Assembly (NCBI GenBank): GCA_050251415.1
Contig: JBFWMT010000013.1
Location: 1-45,569, forward strand
Origin: UBA8514 sp050251415
GTDB lineage: Bacteria; Bacillota; Clostridia; Lachnospirales; Anaerotignaceae
Length of the DNA stretch: 45,569 nt
Direction: 5' to 3'
Positions 32,639 through 40,653 of the stretch are shown one piece after another. The notes beneath the pieces were generated by a model that saw nothing but the letters and a program-made list of their open reading frames with translations, did not search any database and was not told the origin of the DNA. The translations under genes and the position numbers were made by a program. Position 1 is the stretch's first letter; every line of letters starts with the position of its first letter.

Positions 32639-32689
32639 TGTTTTCAATCTCCTTTAAATTATATTTTTAATTTTTTAAGTAATATATAT

Positions 32690-32929
32690 TTAACAAGCCA
32701 TTAAATCGGCCTCTTTAATATCATAAAGTTTAGTTAACTGTCTAAGCATTTGTTCTCCCTTACTGCACTCTCCAACAGCCGTAATATCCATTTTTACTAC
32801 GTCGGGCGAGTTGGTTTCATCAAACACAAATGACTTAATTTTAAATCCTCTTTTATGGAAAACCGAAGTGATTCTTATAAGTAAATCCTCGGCATTGTTT
32901 GCTACTACTGCTATTTTAATGTTATCCAT
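32690..32929 (-). CDS. ilvN: Acetolactate synthase small subunit, short form (ACT domain only)
   Basis: The product has 79 residues, about half the usual IlvN/IlvH length of around 160. It consists of a single ACT domain (IKIAVVANNAEDLLIRITSVFHKRGFKI) and resembles the short IlvM of enteric bacteria. It regulates and stabilises the catalytic subunit encoded upstream. Lacking the C-terminal domain it may respond differently to valine. It lies 49 bases after ilvB, with GAGGGG upstream. The stop is clear, so the short length is not a frameshift within the visible sequence. Confidence 0.85.
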   Translation of the reverse strand: MDNIKIAVVANNAEDLLIRITSVFHKRGFKIKSFVFDETNSPDVVKMDITAVGECSKGEQMLRQLTKLYDIKEADLMAC

Positions 32930-32978
32930 TCTCTACCCCTCTTTTCATGTATGGAACACTGATTAATTAAATCAACGT

Positions 32979-34637
32979 CTATCTAGTAATAATGTTGTTT
33001 ATAGAGCCGTTTGGCGGCATCATTGGTATTGCGTACTCCTCTGGCGATATAGTACAGTCTACTATTACAGGTCCTGTGGCATCCATTGCTTTTTCCATTG
33101 CTATTTCCAAATCCTCCATATTGTCTGCCCTGTATCCTGTTGCACCAAAGGCATCTGCCAGTTTTACAAAATCTGTTTTGTACCCTAAATCTATAGAATA
33201 GTAATTTTTATCACAAAAGAATGTTTGCAACTGTTTAATCATTCCTAACTTTCCGTTGTTTAAAATAACCACTATGATAGGAAGATTATTTCTTACTGCC
33301 GTTGTAACTTCGTTCATGTTCATGCAAAAGCTTCCGTCCCCTGTAATAAGCAAGGTTTTTTTCTTTGTTGCAACTGCCGCACCAATGGCGGCCCCCATGC
33401 CAAATCCCATTGTGCCAAAACCGCCTGATGTTAAGAAGGTGCGGGGCTTAGCGAAACTGTAATACTTTGCTGTCCACATTTGGTGCTGACCTACATCTGT
33501 TGCCACTACTGTTTGGCTGGAAAGAATTTTGTTTATGGTTTCGATAATCTCTTTTGGTCTGAAAAGTTTTTTGTCTGCTGGTTTTTCACCGTGAATTTCC
33601 TTTATACTTTCAACCTCTTCACTCCATTTGCCATTATGTTTTTGGTTGATATTCTCTGCTAAATATTGAAGTGAAGTTTTTAAATTTCCTGTAACCTCGG
33701 TATCCGCTTTCAAAATTTTGCCTTGTTCCGAAATGTCTATATCCATGTGAATGATTTTTGCTTTTTGGGCAAACTTTTCCTTGTTTCCAGTGCCTCTGTC
33801 TGCAAAACGTACGCCTGTGGCGATTACCAAATCTGCCTGTGCCATAACTCTTGATGCATCTTGCCTGCCATACATTCCTGCCATGCCAAGGTATTTAGGA
33901 TGTTTAGCATTCATTGCCGAAAGCCCCATCATGCTGAAAATTACATAAGCATCGCACTTTTGTGCCAACTCATTAATTTCTTTTGCACTATCACTATTTA
34001 TAACTCCGCCACCACAATATATTACTGGGCGTTTAGCTTCATTTATCATTTCAATCGCTTTGTTCAGTTGTTCCATCTGTGGTTGGTCATTTTCATCTTT
34101 TTCCTGTTTGGGTTGCTGCTTAAAGGTGCAAAGTGCCATTTGAACATCCTGTGGAATATCAATAAGCACAGGCCCAGGTCTTCCACTTTTTGCTATTTTA
34201 AAGGCATCCCGAATGGTATCTGCCAGTTTTTCAACATCTCTAACAAAAAAGCTGTGTTTTGTTACGGCAACTGTAAGGCTCATTGCATCTATTTCTTGAA
34301 AGCTGTCTGTTCCGCTAAGCCTTAACGGTACATTGCCTGTTATTGCTACCATTGGTATAGAGTCGGCAAAGGCTGTTGCAAGGCCTGTAACAAGGTTTGT
34401 TGCCCCTGGGCCGCTGGTTGCAATTACAACTCCAATCTCTCCGCTTGCCCTTGAATATCCATCCGCCGCATGTGAGGCTCCCTGTTCATGGGCAGTTAAT
34501 ATATGTTTAATTGTATTTTGATTTTTAAAAAGTTCATCGTAAATACGAAGGACGTGACCACCTGGGTAACCGAAAACCGTATCTACATTTTGCTCTTTTA
34601 AAACTTCTATAATTATTTGACTGCCTGTTAACAACAT
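32979..34637 (-). CDS. ilvB: Acetolactate synthase large (catalytic) subunit
   Basis: The product has 552 residues, a normal length. It carries the glutamate that activates thiamine diphosphate (TAHEQGASHAADGYSRA, about 47-63), a FAD/structural central domain, and the thiamine-diphosphate motif GDGSFCMNMNEVTTAVRNN (about 437-455). It condenses two pyruvates, or pyruvate with 2-oxobutyrate, in the first common step of branched-chain amino-acid synthesis. GGAGG upstream supports ATG at 34637. The start lies 30 bases after an attenuator hairpin, so full transcription requires antitermination controlled by the leader peptide at 34731-34865. Confidence 0.97.
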   Translation of the reverse strand: MLLTGSQIIIEVLKEQNVDTVFGYPGGHVLRIYDELFKNQNTIKHILTAHEQGASHAADGYSRASGEIGVVIATSGPGATNLVTGLATAFADSIPMVAITGNVPLRLSGTDSFQEIDAMSLTVAVTKHSFFVRDVEKLADTIRDAFKIAKSGRPGPVLIDIPQDVQMALCTFKQQPKQEKDENDQPQMEQLNKAIEMINEAKRPVIYCGGGVINSDSAKEINELAQKCDAYVIFSMMGLSAMNAKHPKYLGMAGMYGRQDASRVMAQADLVIATGVRFADRGTGNKEKFAQKAKIIHMDIDISEQGKILKADTEVTGNLKTSLQYLAENINQKHNGKWSEEVESIKEIHGEKPADKKLFRPKEIIETINKILSSQTVVATDVGQHQMWTAKYYSFAKPRTFLTSGGFGTMGFGMGAAIGAAVATKKKTLLITGDGSFCMNMNEVTTAVRNNLPIIVVILNNGKLGMIKQLQTFFCDKNYYSIDLGYKTDFVKLADAFGATGYRADNMEDLEIAMEKAMDATGPVIVDCTISPEEYAIPMMPPNGSINNIITR

Positions 34638-34663
34638 GGTAATTCCTCCGTTTAAACTATTTT

Positions 34664-34705
34664 TGAAAATAATAAAGGGCTGTACAGTTATTCACTGTAC
34701 AGCCC
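34664..34705 (-). terminator. Attenuator terminator of the ilv operon
   Basis: On the minus strand a perfect 12-bp stem GGGCTGTACAGT / ACTGTACAGCCC with a five-base loop is followed by TTTATTATTTT. It lies between the leader peptide stop and the ilvB ribosome site. Complementary segments within the leader (CCTCATT/AATGAGG and CCTTTGTG/CACAAAAAAGG) could form alternative structures; I could not resolve the antiterminator pairing by eye. Confidence 0.85.
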
Positions 34706-34730
34706 CAAAACGCTACTTAGATAAAATATC

Positions 34731-34865
34731 TCACCATAGCCTGATTGCCATATTATTCAGCGAATACCTTTTTTGTGTAACACAAAGGACCTCATTTAGT
34801 AGAATGAGGCTGACGAGGACGAGGACGCTGTTTAATTTTGAAATTTTATTTAATAAGTTTAACAT
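34731..34865 (-). CDS. ilv leader peptide (44 residues, Leu/Val/Ile-rich)
   Basis: A short frame with a strong AAGGAGG site six to eight bases before ATG. The peptide contains VLVLVSLILLNEVLCV at residues 14-29, where twelve of sixteen residues are branched-chain, plus more Leu codons at the start. The stop is 26 bases before the attenuator stem. This is the design of the enteric ilv and leu leader peptides: ribosome stalling when charged Leu/Val/Ile tRNAs are scarce would favour read-through into ilvB. It is too short to be found by a length-limited gene search. No T-box sequence (GGTGG-ACCGCG type) is seen in the leader, although T-boxes are the usual control in Firmicutes. Confidence 0.85.
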   Translation of the reverse strand: MLNLLNKISKLNSVLVLVSLILLNEVLCVTQKRYSLNNMAIRLW

Positions 34866-34955
34866 TGTTCTTTCCTCCTTAGCTGAATTATGGAAACATT
34901 GATTGAATGTAATCAGCGTTCCTTGGTGAAATAAGTTTCAAAAATGATTGTTGTT

Positions 34956-34984
34956 AGTTTAGTCTTATATTGTTTGAAAGTCAA
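34956..34984 (-). promoter_or_regulatory. Sigma-A promoter of the ilv operon
   Basis: On the minus strand TTGACT (34979-34984), 17 bases, TAAACT (34956-34961), about 85 bases before the leader peptide start. The rest of the gap to 35229 is AT-rich with only a weak CTAAT/ATTAG-type hairpin near 35045. Confidence 0.75.
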
Positions 34985-35228
34985 TACAATTTTAAAAACT
35001 TTATTTCATTTGTGAATTGTATCTAACTAAGTACAATTTCTGTCCTAATTATTAGGGCAGATTAGCGCTTTAGTTGTACAGTTGTCAGACCAATTATGTG
35101 TTTTTCTTTGTTTTAAAGGTATAATTACTGGTATTTGTATTACCTTTATGTATTAGAGGAATATTGTTGAAATTTCAATACAATTTATTCCAGTAAACTA
35201 AAAACGGAATAACTTATGTATTTTTTTC

Positions 35229-35270
35229 AGTGCAAAAAAGTCCTTGGTAAATTTTCTACCAAGGACTTTT
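35229..35270 (-). terminator. Rho-independent terminator of the hydrogenase operon
   Basis: A 13-14 bp stem AAAAGTCCTTGGTA / TACCAAGGACTTTT with a seven-base loop, nine bases past the stop of the last gene, with a T-run on the minus strand. Confidence 0.92.
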
Positions 35271-35278
35271 ATAAAAAT

Positions 35279-35524
35279 CTAATGTGTAAGAGGTACTACT
35301 GTTTCGTTAAAAAAGGTTCTTGCCTTTTCAGGCGTAACGCTATAAACCGTGTCGTTCACTGTAACACTAACGCCAGCCTGACAATTTTTAACACAGAAGG
35401 CGGCTTTAATTTCTATTTTATCATGCAGTTGTTCTTCTTCAATCATCTGCTGAAATGCTTGAAGTACATTGTATGAACCCCTAACGTGACATGAACTTCC
35501 AACACAAACCTTTAATTCTATCAT
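35279..35524 (-). CDS. Thioredoxin-like [2Fe-2S] ferredoxin (small hydrogenase-operon protein)
   Basis: The product has 81 residues of the thioredoxin-like ferredoxin fold. Four cysteines sit as CVGSSC (7 and 12) and CVKNC (about 44 and 48), the pattern that binds one [2Fe-2S] cluster. It begins three bases after the hydrogenase catalytic-subunit gene, so it is translationally coupled. Related domains occur in NuoE and in HndB of Desulfovibrio NADP-reducing hydrogenase. It is probably an electron-transfer subunit or partner of the same complex. The gene order, at the operon end instead of between the NuoE and NuoF genes, is unlike hndABCD. Confidence 0.85.
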   Translation of the reverse strand: MIELKVCVGSSCHVRGSYNVLQAFQQMIEEEQLHDKIEIKAAFCVKNCQAGVSVTVNDTVYSVTPEKARTFFNETVVPLTH

Positions 35525-35527
35525 TAT

Positions 35528-37222
35528 TTAGTCCTCCTTCTTTGCCGTGTAATGCACATGCAAAAGTTCATGCACACGTCCACGAAGCAGACCATTATAA
35601 AGTGACATCATCAGTGGATTTTCCTCGCTGCGTTTAATGTTGCAAAGCTTGTCGGCCGTATATAAGCCTTTTCCTCTTATTTCCTTGCCGCTTTCTTTTA
35701 CATAGGGCTGTCCTGCACCACTTACACAGCCACCTGGGCATGCCATAACCTCAACAAAGTCATAATGCTCCCCAGCTTTAATTCTTTCAATAATTTCAGA
35801 TGCATTTTTAAGTCCGCTTACTACAGCAATCTTAACTTCACGGTCGCCATAGCTAACTGTTGCCTCCTTAACACCTTCCATACCTCTAACCCCTTGTAGC
35901 GCCAATGTACGAAGCATTCCAGAGGATTTATCGGAAGTAATACGTCTAAGAACTGCCTCAGTCACACCGCCTGTAACGCCAAAAATAACACCGGCACCAC
36001 TGATTGTACCAAAAGGCATATCCACTGCTTCTGGCTCAAGCTGGCTAAATACAATGCCTGATTCCTTAATCATTTTAATAAGCTCCTGTGTTGTTAAAAC
36101 ATAGTCTACACGAGGAACACCATCTACCTTAAACTCCTCCCTTGCGGCCTCAAACTTCTTCGCAGTACAAGGCATAACCGCCACATGCACAATTCGTCTG
36201 CTAGAGGTTGAATATTCCTCTTTAATTACAGAGGCAAACATCTGCATAGGGGAACGACAAGTAGATATATTACCCACAAACTCAGGGTAGTGTTTTTCTG
36301 CAAAGCTAACCCATGCAGGGCAGCATGAGGTAAATAAAGGCATGTCGCTTCCGCTTTCAAGGTGCTTTATAAACTCATTTGTTTCCTCCAAAACTGTAAG
36401 GTCGGCACTGGTAGAGGTATCAAACACTTCATCGAAGCCCATGCGTCTTAAAGCCGTAACCATGTGCCCCATGGCATTTTCGCCTTCTTTAAGACCAAGC
36501 TCTTTGCCAATGGCAACACGAACCGCTGGTGCAATTTGAACTATCACCTTTGTGCCTTTGTCATCCAGTTCTTTCCAAACCTTTGCTGTATCATCACGCA
36601 CAACAATAGCGCCCGTTGGACAAACAGCGGCACATTGACCACATCCAACACAGTTACTTTCAGCAATAGGAATATCAAAAGCGGTGCTTATTTTCATATT
36701 TGAACCACGGTGAGCAAAATCGATTGCCCCAACATTTTGAACCTCTCCGCATACACGCACACAGTCACCGCAAAGAATGCACTTATTCTGGTCACGCTCT
36801 ATGCAAAGGGATGAGGTTTCTAATTTGGGTTCTGCCGCAGTGTTTGGGAATCGCACTCTGTCAATATTAAAACTCATAGCCAGTTCCTGCAACTTACACT
36901 GACCGTTATTGGAGCAGGTTGTGCAGTCACGGCAGTGGTTGGCAAGGAGCAGTTCCAATATCATTTTTCTATATTTTCTAAGGCGAGCTGTATTTGTGAA
37001 AATAACCATACCGTCCTTAGGCGGTGTTGAACAGGACGCTTCTATGCCGCCACGGTCAGTTTCCACCATACACATACGGCATGCACCGTAAATAGATAAA
37101 TCCGAATGGTAGCAGAAGGTAGGCAGTTTAATGCCTATTTTTCTAATAAGCTCAAGAAGGTTCTTTTCGCCATTAATCTCCACCGGAATGTTGTCAATTG
37201 TCATAAATTTTCTTTTTTCCAT
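35528..37222 (-). CDS. [FeFe]-hydrogenase catalytic subunit (group A, NAD(P)-linked)
   Basis: The product has 564 residues. In order: an N-terminal [2Fe-2S] domain (Cys37, 48, 51, 64), a HisCys3 [4Fe-4S] site (HCRDCTTCSNNGQC, about 96-109), a two-[4Fe-4S] ferredoxin domain (148-158 and 191-201), and the H-cluster domain. The H-cluster motifs are TSCCPAW (298-304), MPCTAKKFE (350-358) and EVMACPGGCVSGAGQP (491-506). The C-terminal small-subunit region follows with HELLH. It makes or oxidises H2 in the cytosol. With the NuoF- and NuoE-like subunits upstream it should form a trimeric or tetrameric enzyme that bifurcates electrons between ferredoxin and NAD(P)H. AGGAGG precedes ATG at 37222. Confidence 0.95.
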   Translation of the reverse strand: MEKRKFMTIDNIPVEINGEKNLLELIRKIGIKLPTFCYHSDLSIYGACRMCMVETDRGGIEASCSTPPKDGMVIFTNTARLRKYRKMILELLLANHCRDCTTCSNNGQCKLQELAMSFNIDRVRFPNTAAEPKLETSSLCIERDQNKCILCGDCVRVCGEVQNVGAIDFAHRGSNMKISTAFDIPIAESNCVGCGQCAAVCPTGAIVVRDDTAKVWKELDDKGTKVIVQIAPAVRVAIGKELGLKEGENAMGHMVTALRRMGFDEVFDTSTSADLTVLEETNEFIKHLESGSDMPLFTSCCPAWVSFAEKHYPEFVGNISTCRSPMQMFASVIKEEYSTSSRRIVHVAVMPCTAKKFEAAREEFKVDGVPRVDYVLTTQELIKMIKESGIVFSQLEPEAVDMPFGTISGAGVIFGVTGGVTEAVLRRITSDKSSGMLRTLALQGVRGMEGVKEATVSYGDREVKIAVVSGLKNASEIIERIKAGEHYDFVEVMACPGGCVSGAGQPYVKESGKEIRGKGLYTADKLCNIKRSEENPLMMSLYNGLLRGRVHELLHVHYTAKKED

Positions 37223-37226
37223 GGAA

Positions 37227-39104
37227 TTACACCTCCTCTATGGCTTTAAACGGACATGCACCTAAACATGCACCACACTTAATACATTTCTCTTTATCAA
37301 TAACAAAAGGTTCTTTCACCTTGCCACTGATTGCGCCCACAGGACAAACCTTAGCACACTTTGAACATCCCTTACACATTTCTGGATTAATAAAAATGGT
37401 TTTCAATTTTTGGCAGTTGCCAGTTGGGCAATGCTTGTCAAAAATATGTGCCTCATACTCCTCGCGGAAGCTTTCTATTGTGCTTACAACTGGTGATGGT
37501 GCTGTTTTCCCAAGTCCGCAAAGTGCTGTAGAGCTTATGGTGTCTGCCAATTCAAGCAAAAGGTCAATATCGCCCTCTCTGCCCTCGCCTGAAACAATTC
37601 TTTCCAATATCTCAAGCATTCTTTTTGTGCCCTCACGGCATGGAACGCATTTGCCACAGCTTTCGTTTTGTGTAAAGTTCATAAAGAAACGTGCAACCTC
37701 AACCATACAGGTGTTGCTGTCCATTACTACCAAACCACCAGAGCCAATCATTGCCCCTGCTTTTTTAAGGGAGTCAAAGTCCAAAGGAAGGTCTAAATGT
37801 TCCTTTGTAAGGCAACCGCCAGATGGCCCGCCAATTTGCACTGCTTTAAAATCCGCACCGTCACGTATACCGCCGCCAATGTCAAATATAACTTTTCTTA
37901 AAGTTGTACCCATAGGTACTTCAATTAACCCTGTATTTTCTATATTGCCTGTAAGTGCAAATGCCTTTGTTCCTGGGCTTTTTTCTGGGCCTATGCCCTT
38001 ATACCAGTCTGCGCCATTATTAATTATAAGTGGAACATTTGCAAAGGTTTCTACATTGTTCAGCACTGTTGGCTTGTCAAAAAGACCATGCTCTACCGTA
38101 CGTGGCGGTTTTACACGAGGCATACCTCGCTTGCCTTCAATTGAGGCAGTGAGTGCCGAGCCTTCACCGCAAACAAATGCACCTGCACCACGGTTTATGT
38201 GTACATTAAAATTAAAGCCTGTCCCTAAAATATTTCCCCCAAGTAAACCAAATTCCGTTGCCTGCTGAATGGCATTTTTAAGACGTGCAATTGCCAAGGG
38301 ATATTCTGCACGCACATAAATATAGCCATTTTCAGCACCACATGCAAGTCCTGCAATCATCATACCCTCAAGCATTCGGTGTGGGTCGCCCTCCATAATA
38401 CTTCTGTCCATAAACGCACCTGGGTCACCCTCGTCGCCGTTACAAACAATGTATTTTTCAGGTTCTTTCTGTGCTCTTACCTGTTTCCACTTCTGCCCGG
38501 CTGGAAAACCGCCGCCTCCACGTCCACGAAGATTCGACTGGGAAATTTCCGTTACAATGTCTTCCCCTGTAAGTTCAAACAAAGCTTTTTCTAATGCTGC
38601 ATAACCACCCATGCCAAGGTATTCTAAAATGGAGTCTGCGTCAATTTGTCCACAATGTTCCAGCACAAGCCTTTTTTGCTGTTTGTAAAAAGGTATTTCC
38701 TCTTGTTCCTTGTAAACCACTCCATCTTTTTTGTAAGCAAGGCGTTCAATATGTTCCCCATTTTTTATGGTCTTTTCAATGATATCTTCGCAATCCTCAA
38801 GCTGAACCTTTGTGTAAAGATACCCCGATGGCTCAATACGTACAAGTGGACCCATTTCGCAAAATCCGTGACATCCGCTTTTTTTCATGCCTACCGACTC
38901 TTCATGTTGCTCATGTTGAAGCTCTACTGAACAGGCAATTCCCTGTTCTTTCATAAGAAGAGAAAGCTTGTCAAAAATTTCTAAAGACCCACTGGCAACA
39001 CAGCCTGTACCAGCACAAACAAGTATCTTTGTTTTCTGTAAATCCAAAGCCGCCTTTGCGTCAGTGCGGGTGGACTTTAATTCTTCTCTGTTTTTTAACA
39101 TCAT
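37227..39104 (-). CDS. NADH-binding flavoprotein subunit of bifurcating hydrogenase (NuoF/HydB/HndC-like)
   Basis: The product has 625 residues, the long form. An N-terminal thioredoxin-like [2Fe-2S] domain (cysteines in CAGTGC and CHGFC) is followed by the NuoF core. That has GRGGGGFPAG for NADH (about 195-204), CNGDEGDPGAFMDR for FMN (about 223-236), and ESCGKCVPCREGT for a [4Fe-4S] cluster (about 480-492). A C-terminal two-[4Fe-4S] ferredoxin domain (CKGCSKCAKVCPVGAI and CIKCGACLGACPFKAI) completes it. FMN here is the probable bifurcation site. The gene overlaps no neighbour; the catalytic subunit begins four bases after its stop. GGAGG lies seven bases before the first of two adjacent ATG codons. 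Confidence 0.95.
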   Translation of the reverse strand: MMLKNREELKSTRTDAKAALDLQKTKILVCAGTGCVASGSLEIFDKLSLLMKEQGIACSVELQHEQHEESVGMKKSGCHGFCEMGPLVRIEPSGYLYTKVQLEDCEDIIEKTIKNGEHIERLAYKKDGVVYKEQEEIPFYKQQKRLVLEHCGQIDADSILEYLGMGGYAALEKALFELTGEDIVTEISQSNLRGRGGGGFPAGQKWKQVRAQKEPEKYIVCNGDEGDPGAFMDRSIMEGDPHRMLEGMMIAGLACGAENGYIYVRAEYPLAIARLKNAIQQATEFGLLGGNILGTGFNFNVHINRGAGAFVCGEGSALTASIEGKRGMPRVKPPRTVEHGLFDKPTVLNNVETFANVPLIINNGADWYKGIGPEKSPGTKAFALTGNIENTGLIEVPMGTTLRKVIFDIGGGIRDGADFKAVQIGGPSGGCLTKEHLDLPLDFDSLKKAGAMIGSGGLVVMDSNTCMVEVARFFMNFTQNESCGKCVPCREGTKRMLEILERIVSGEGREGDIDLLLELADTISSTALCGLGKTAPSPVVSTIESFREEYEAHIFDKHCPTGNCQKLKTIFINPEMCKGCSKCAKVCPVGAISGKVKEPFVIDKEKCIKCGACLGACPFKAIEEV

Positions 39105-39106
39105 AA

Positions 39107-39583
39107 TTAGTCCTCCCCCCTAAGTTTTGCCAGAAGCTCACTTGCTTTGTCGGGTGTCATTGCTGGGTACACTTTATCGTTAACAGTTAAAACTGGTGCA
39201 AGACCGCATGCCCCAAGGCAAGATACTGTTTCAACTGTAAAAAGCATGTCATCTGTTGTTACCTTGCCCACACTAAGGCTAAGGTCACTTCTCAGTCTTT
39301 CCAGTATGGGTATAGATTTTCTTACATGGCACGCTGTTCCATCACAAACCTTAATAACAAATTTCCCCTTAGGTTCAAGTGAAAAATTCTCATAAAATGT
39401 AGCAACACTGTAAATTTGCGCTTCACTTATACCTATTTTTTTTGCCAGATAAGGGAAAACCTCTCTTGGTAAATACCTGTAATGCTCCTGTATATACTGA
39501 AGCACTGCAATTACGCTTTTGGGCTGGCATCCAAACTCTTCCATTGCGCTGTCCACAACCGTAAAATCAAATGTTTTACTCAT
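39107..39583 (-). CDS. [2Fe-2S] subunit of bifurcating hydrogenase (NuoE/HydC/HndA-like)
   Basis: The product has 158 residues, the normal NuoE length. A helical N-terminus is followed by a thioredoxin-like domain with CDGTACHVR (about 84-92) and CLGACGLAPVL (about 121-131), which provide the four cluster cysteines. It links the flavoprotein to the rest of the complex. It is the first gene of the operon; AGGAGG lies six bases upstream of ATG at 39583, and a sigma-A promoter is at 39721-39749. Two bases separate it from the next gene. Confidence 0.94.
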   Translation of the reverse strand: MSKTFDFTVVDSAMEEFGCQPKSVIAVLQYIQEHYRYLPREVFPYLAKKIGISEAQIYSVATFYENFSLEPKGKFVIKVCDGTACHVRKSIPILERLRSDLSLSVGKVTTDDMLFTVETVSCLGACGLAPVLTVNDKVYPAMTPDKASELLAKLRGED

Positions 39584-39720
39584 AAACTACCTCCTAAAAT
39601 ATCTTAACCCCATTCGCCTTGTACCTATCATCACAAATGTTTACACCCTCGGCAACACTAGATTTTTTATTTAAAATTTTGTTAAAAAACTGTAAAATTC
39701 GTATGAAAATTCCGTCTATA

Positions 39721-39749
39721 ATTTTACTCGAAATTATTATACATTACAA
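39721..39749 (-). promoter_or_regulatory. Sigma-A promoter of the hydrogenase operon
   Basis: On the minus strand TTGTAA (39744-39749), 17 bases, TAAAAT (39721-39726). The rest of the divergent 400-base gap 39584-39984 is very AT-rich; a TATAAT at 39951-39956 probably serves the plus-strand gene at 39985, without a clear -35. Confidence 0.6.
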
Positions 39750-39984
39750 TAGTATTCTACACATTTATATTACTAGCTAATAAATTCTTTATATTTACAT
39801 AAAAGTTCAGTGTTTTTTCCCTCCAAACTATATAAAATTACTATTTTTTTAAAAAATAAAAAATTCTTTCCTATAATTTTAACAGTACAGGTATTTTGCA
39901 CACATTGACAACCTAGTAACAATTTTATGGATAAATCTTCATTACTTTTAATATAATGTTATAAATACCATTTGGAGGTTTAAT

Positions 39985-40431
39985 ATGGGCGAAAAAGACC
40001 GTATTTACGAGCTTACAAAACAGCTTACAAACACCAACCCAATAGATGAGGATATATACAATGTGATAGACACACTAAAGAATAATTTCCATAAAAACTA
40101 CGTGCGCAAGCTATATTTGGCAGCAGAAGGCGAAGAGGACAAGGTAAAGAAAAAACCGCCCAGAGAGGTTGTGCTTTTACGTGCATTAAAGGGATTTTCG
40201 TCGCCGTCTGCACTACCGCAAATAGACCAGGCAATAGAAATGCTTACGCTTTTGCGCACAGCTGAAAATATACAAGGCTCATTGGGGCAACTTTCCAATG
40301 CTAAAAAAAGTATTGAAATGCAAAGCAATGGCGAAGAAATCAGCGGTGAAGAACCTGTCGAAGAAATAGATCCCGCCAGCGCAAAACTTACTGGTGTATT
40401 GCTTACATTGGCTCTCCTTGGAAAATTGTAA
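39985..40431 (+). CDS. Hypothetical protein of unknown function (148 residues)
   Basis: The product is mostly helical and charged. An RKLYLAAEGEEDKVKKKPPREVVLLRALKGF segment lies in the middle, an acidic stretch near 115-132, and a short hydrophobic C-terminus (LTGVLLTLALLGKL) that is too short to be a sure membrane anchor. I do not recognise the family. TTTGGAGG lies six to eight bases before ATG, and a strong terminator follows, so it is expressed alone. It is divergent from the hydrogenase operon, but no functional link is evident. Confidence 0.7.
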   Translation: MGEKDRIYELTKQLTNTNPIDEDIYNVIDTLKNNFHKNYVRKLYLAAEGEEDKVKKKPPREVVLLRALKGFSSPSALPQIDQAIEMLTLLRTAENIQGSLGQLSNAKKSIEMQSNGEEISGEEPVEEIDPASAKLTGVLLTLALLGKL

Positions 40432-40436
40432 TAATT

Positions 40437-40463
40437 AAGGGTGTAGACAAAGTCTACACCCTT
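40437..40463. terminator. Hairpin terminator after the 148-aa gene
   Basis: A perfect 12-bp stem AAGGGTGTAGAC / GTCTACACCCTT with only three loop bases, six bases after the stop. It lacks a good T-run (TTAAAAT). Its GTGTAGACAAAGTC half recurs in inverse orientation at 40620-40633, so it is also part of the repeat element. Confidence 0.6.
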
Positions 40464-40633
40464 AAAATCAAATCTCAAAACCTTGGGCATTGCCCAAACC
40501 CACTTGCTTTTTGAAAAAAGCAAGATCAAAAACTCTAATAAAACCGCATATACATGCGGTTTTGATGGGTTAAGGGTGAAACCCTTATGGGTGTTTGAGG
40601 GCAAAGCCATCAAGGTTTTGACTTTGTCTACAC
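40441..40633. repeat. Interspersed palindromic element, copy B
   Basis: About 193 bases with the clearest ends of the three copies. The outer arms GTGTAGACAAAGTC (40441-40454) and its inverse (40620-40633) flank inner terminal repeats TCAAAACCTTG (40475-40485) and CAAGGTTTTGA (40611-40621). The left end carries about 20 bases that interrupt the otherwise continuous arm. The core repeats the TTGGGC/GCCCAA, CTTGCTTTTT/AAAAAGCAAG and CCGCAT/ATGCGG hairpins of copy A. It lies between convergent genes. Confidence 0.82.
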
Positions 40634-40653
40634 TATAGTTATAAAATTGCTTT

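Noticed and set aside
40098..40613. 171-codon minus-strand frame across the repeat element and the 148-aa gene
   Set aside because: It overlaps a better gene on the other strand, has no ribosome site, and its first part comes from the palindromic element. Similar frames (ending in a VGLGKAQG-like sequence) appear in the other two copies, as expected for a repeat.
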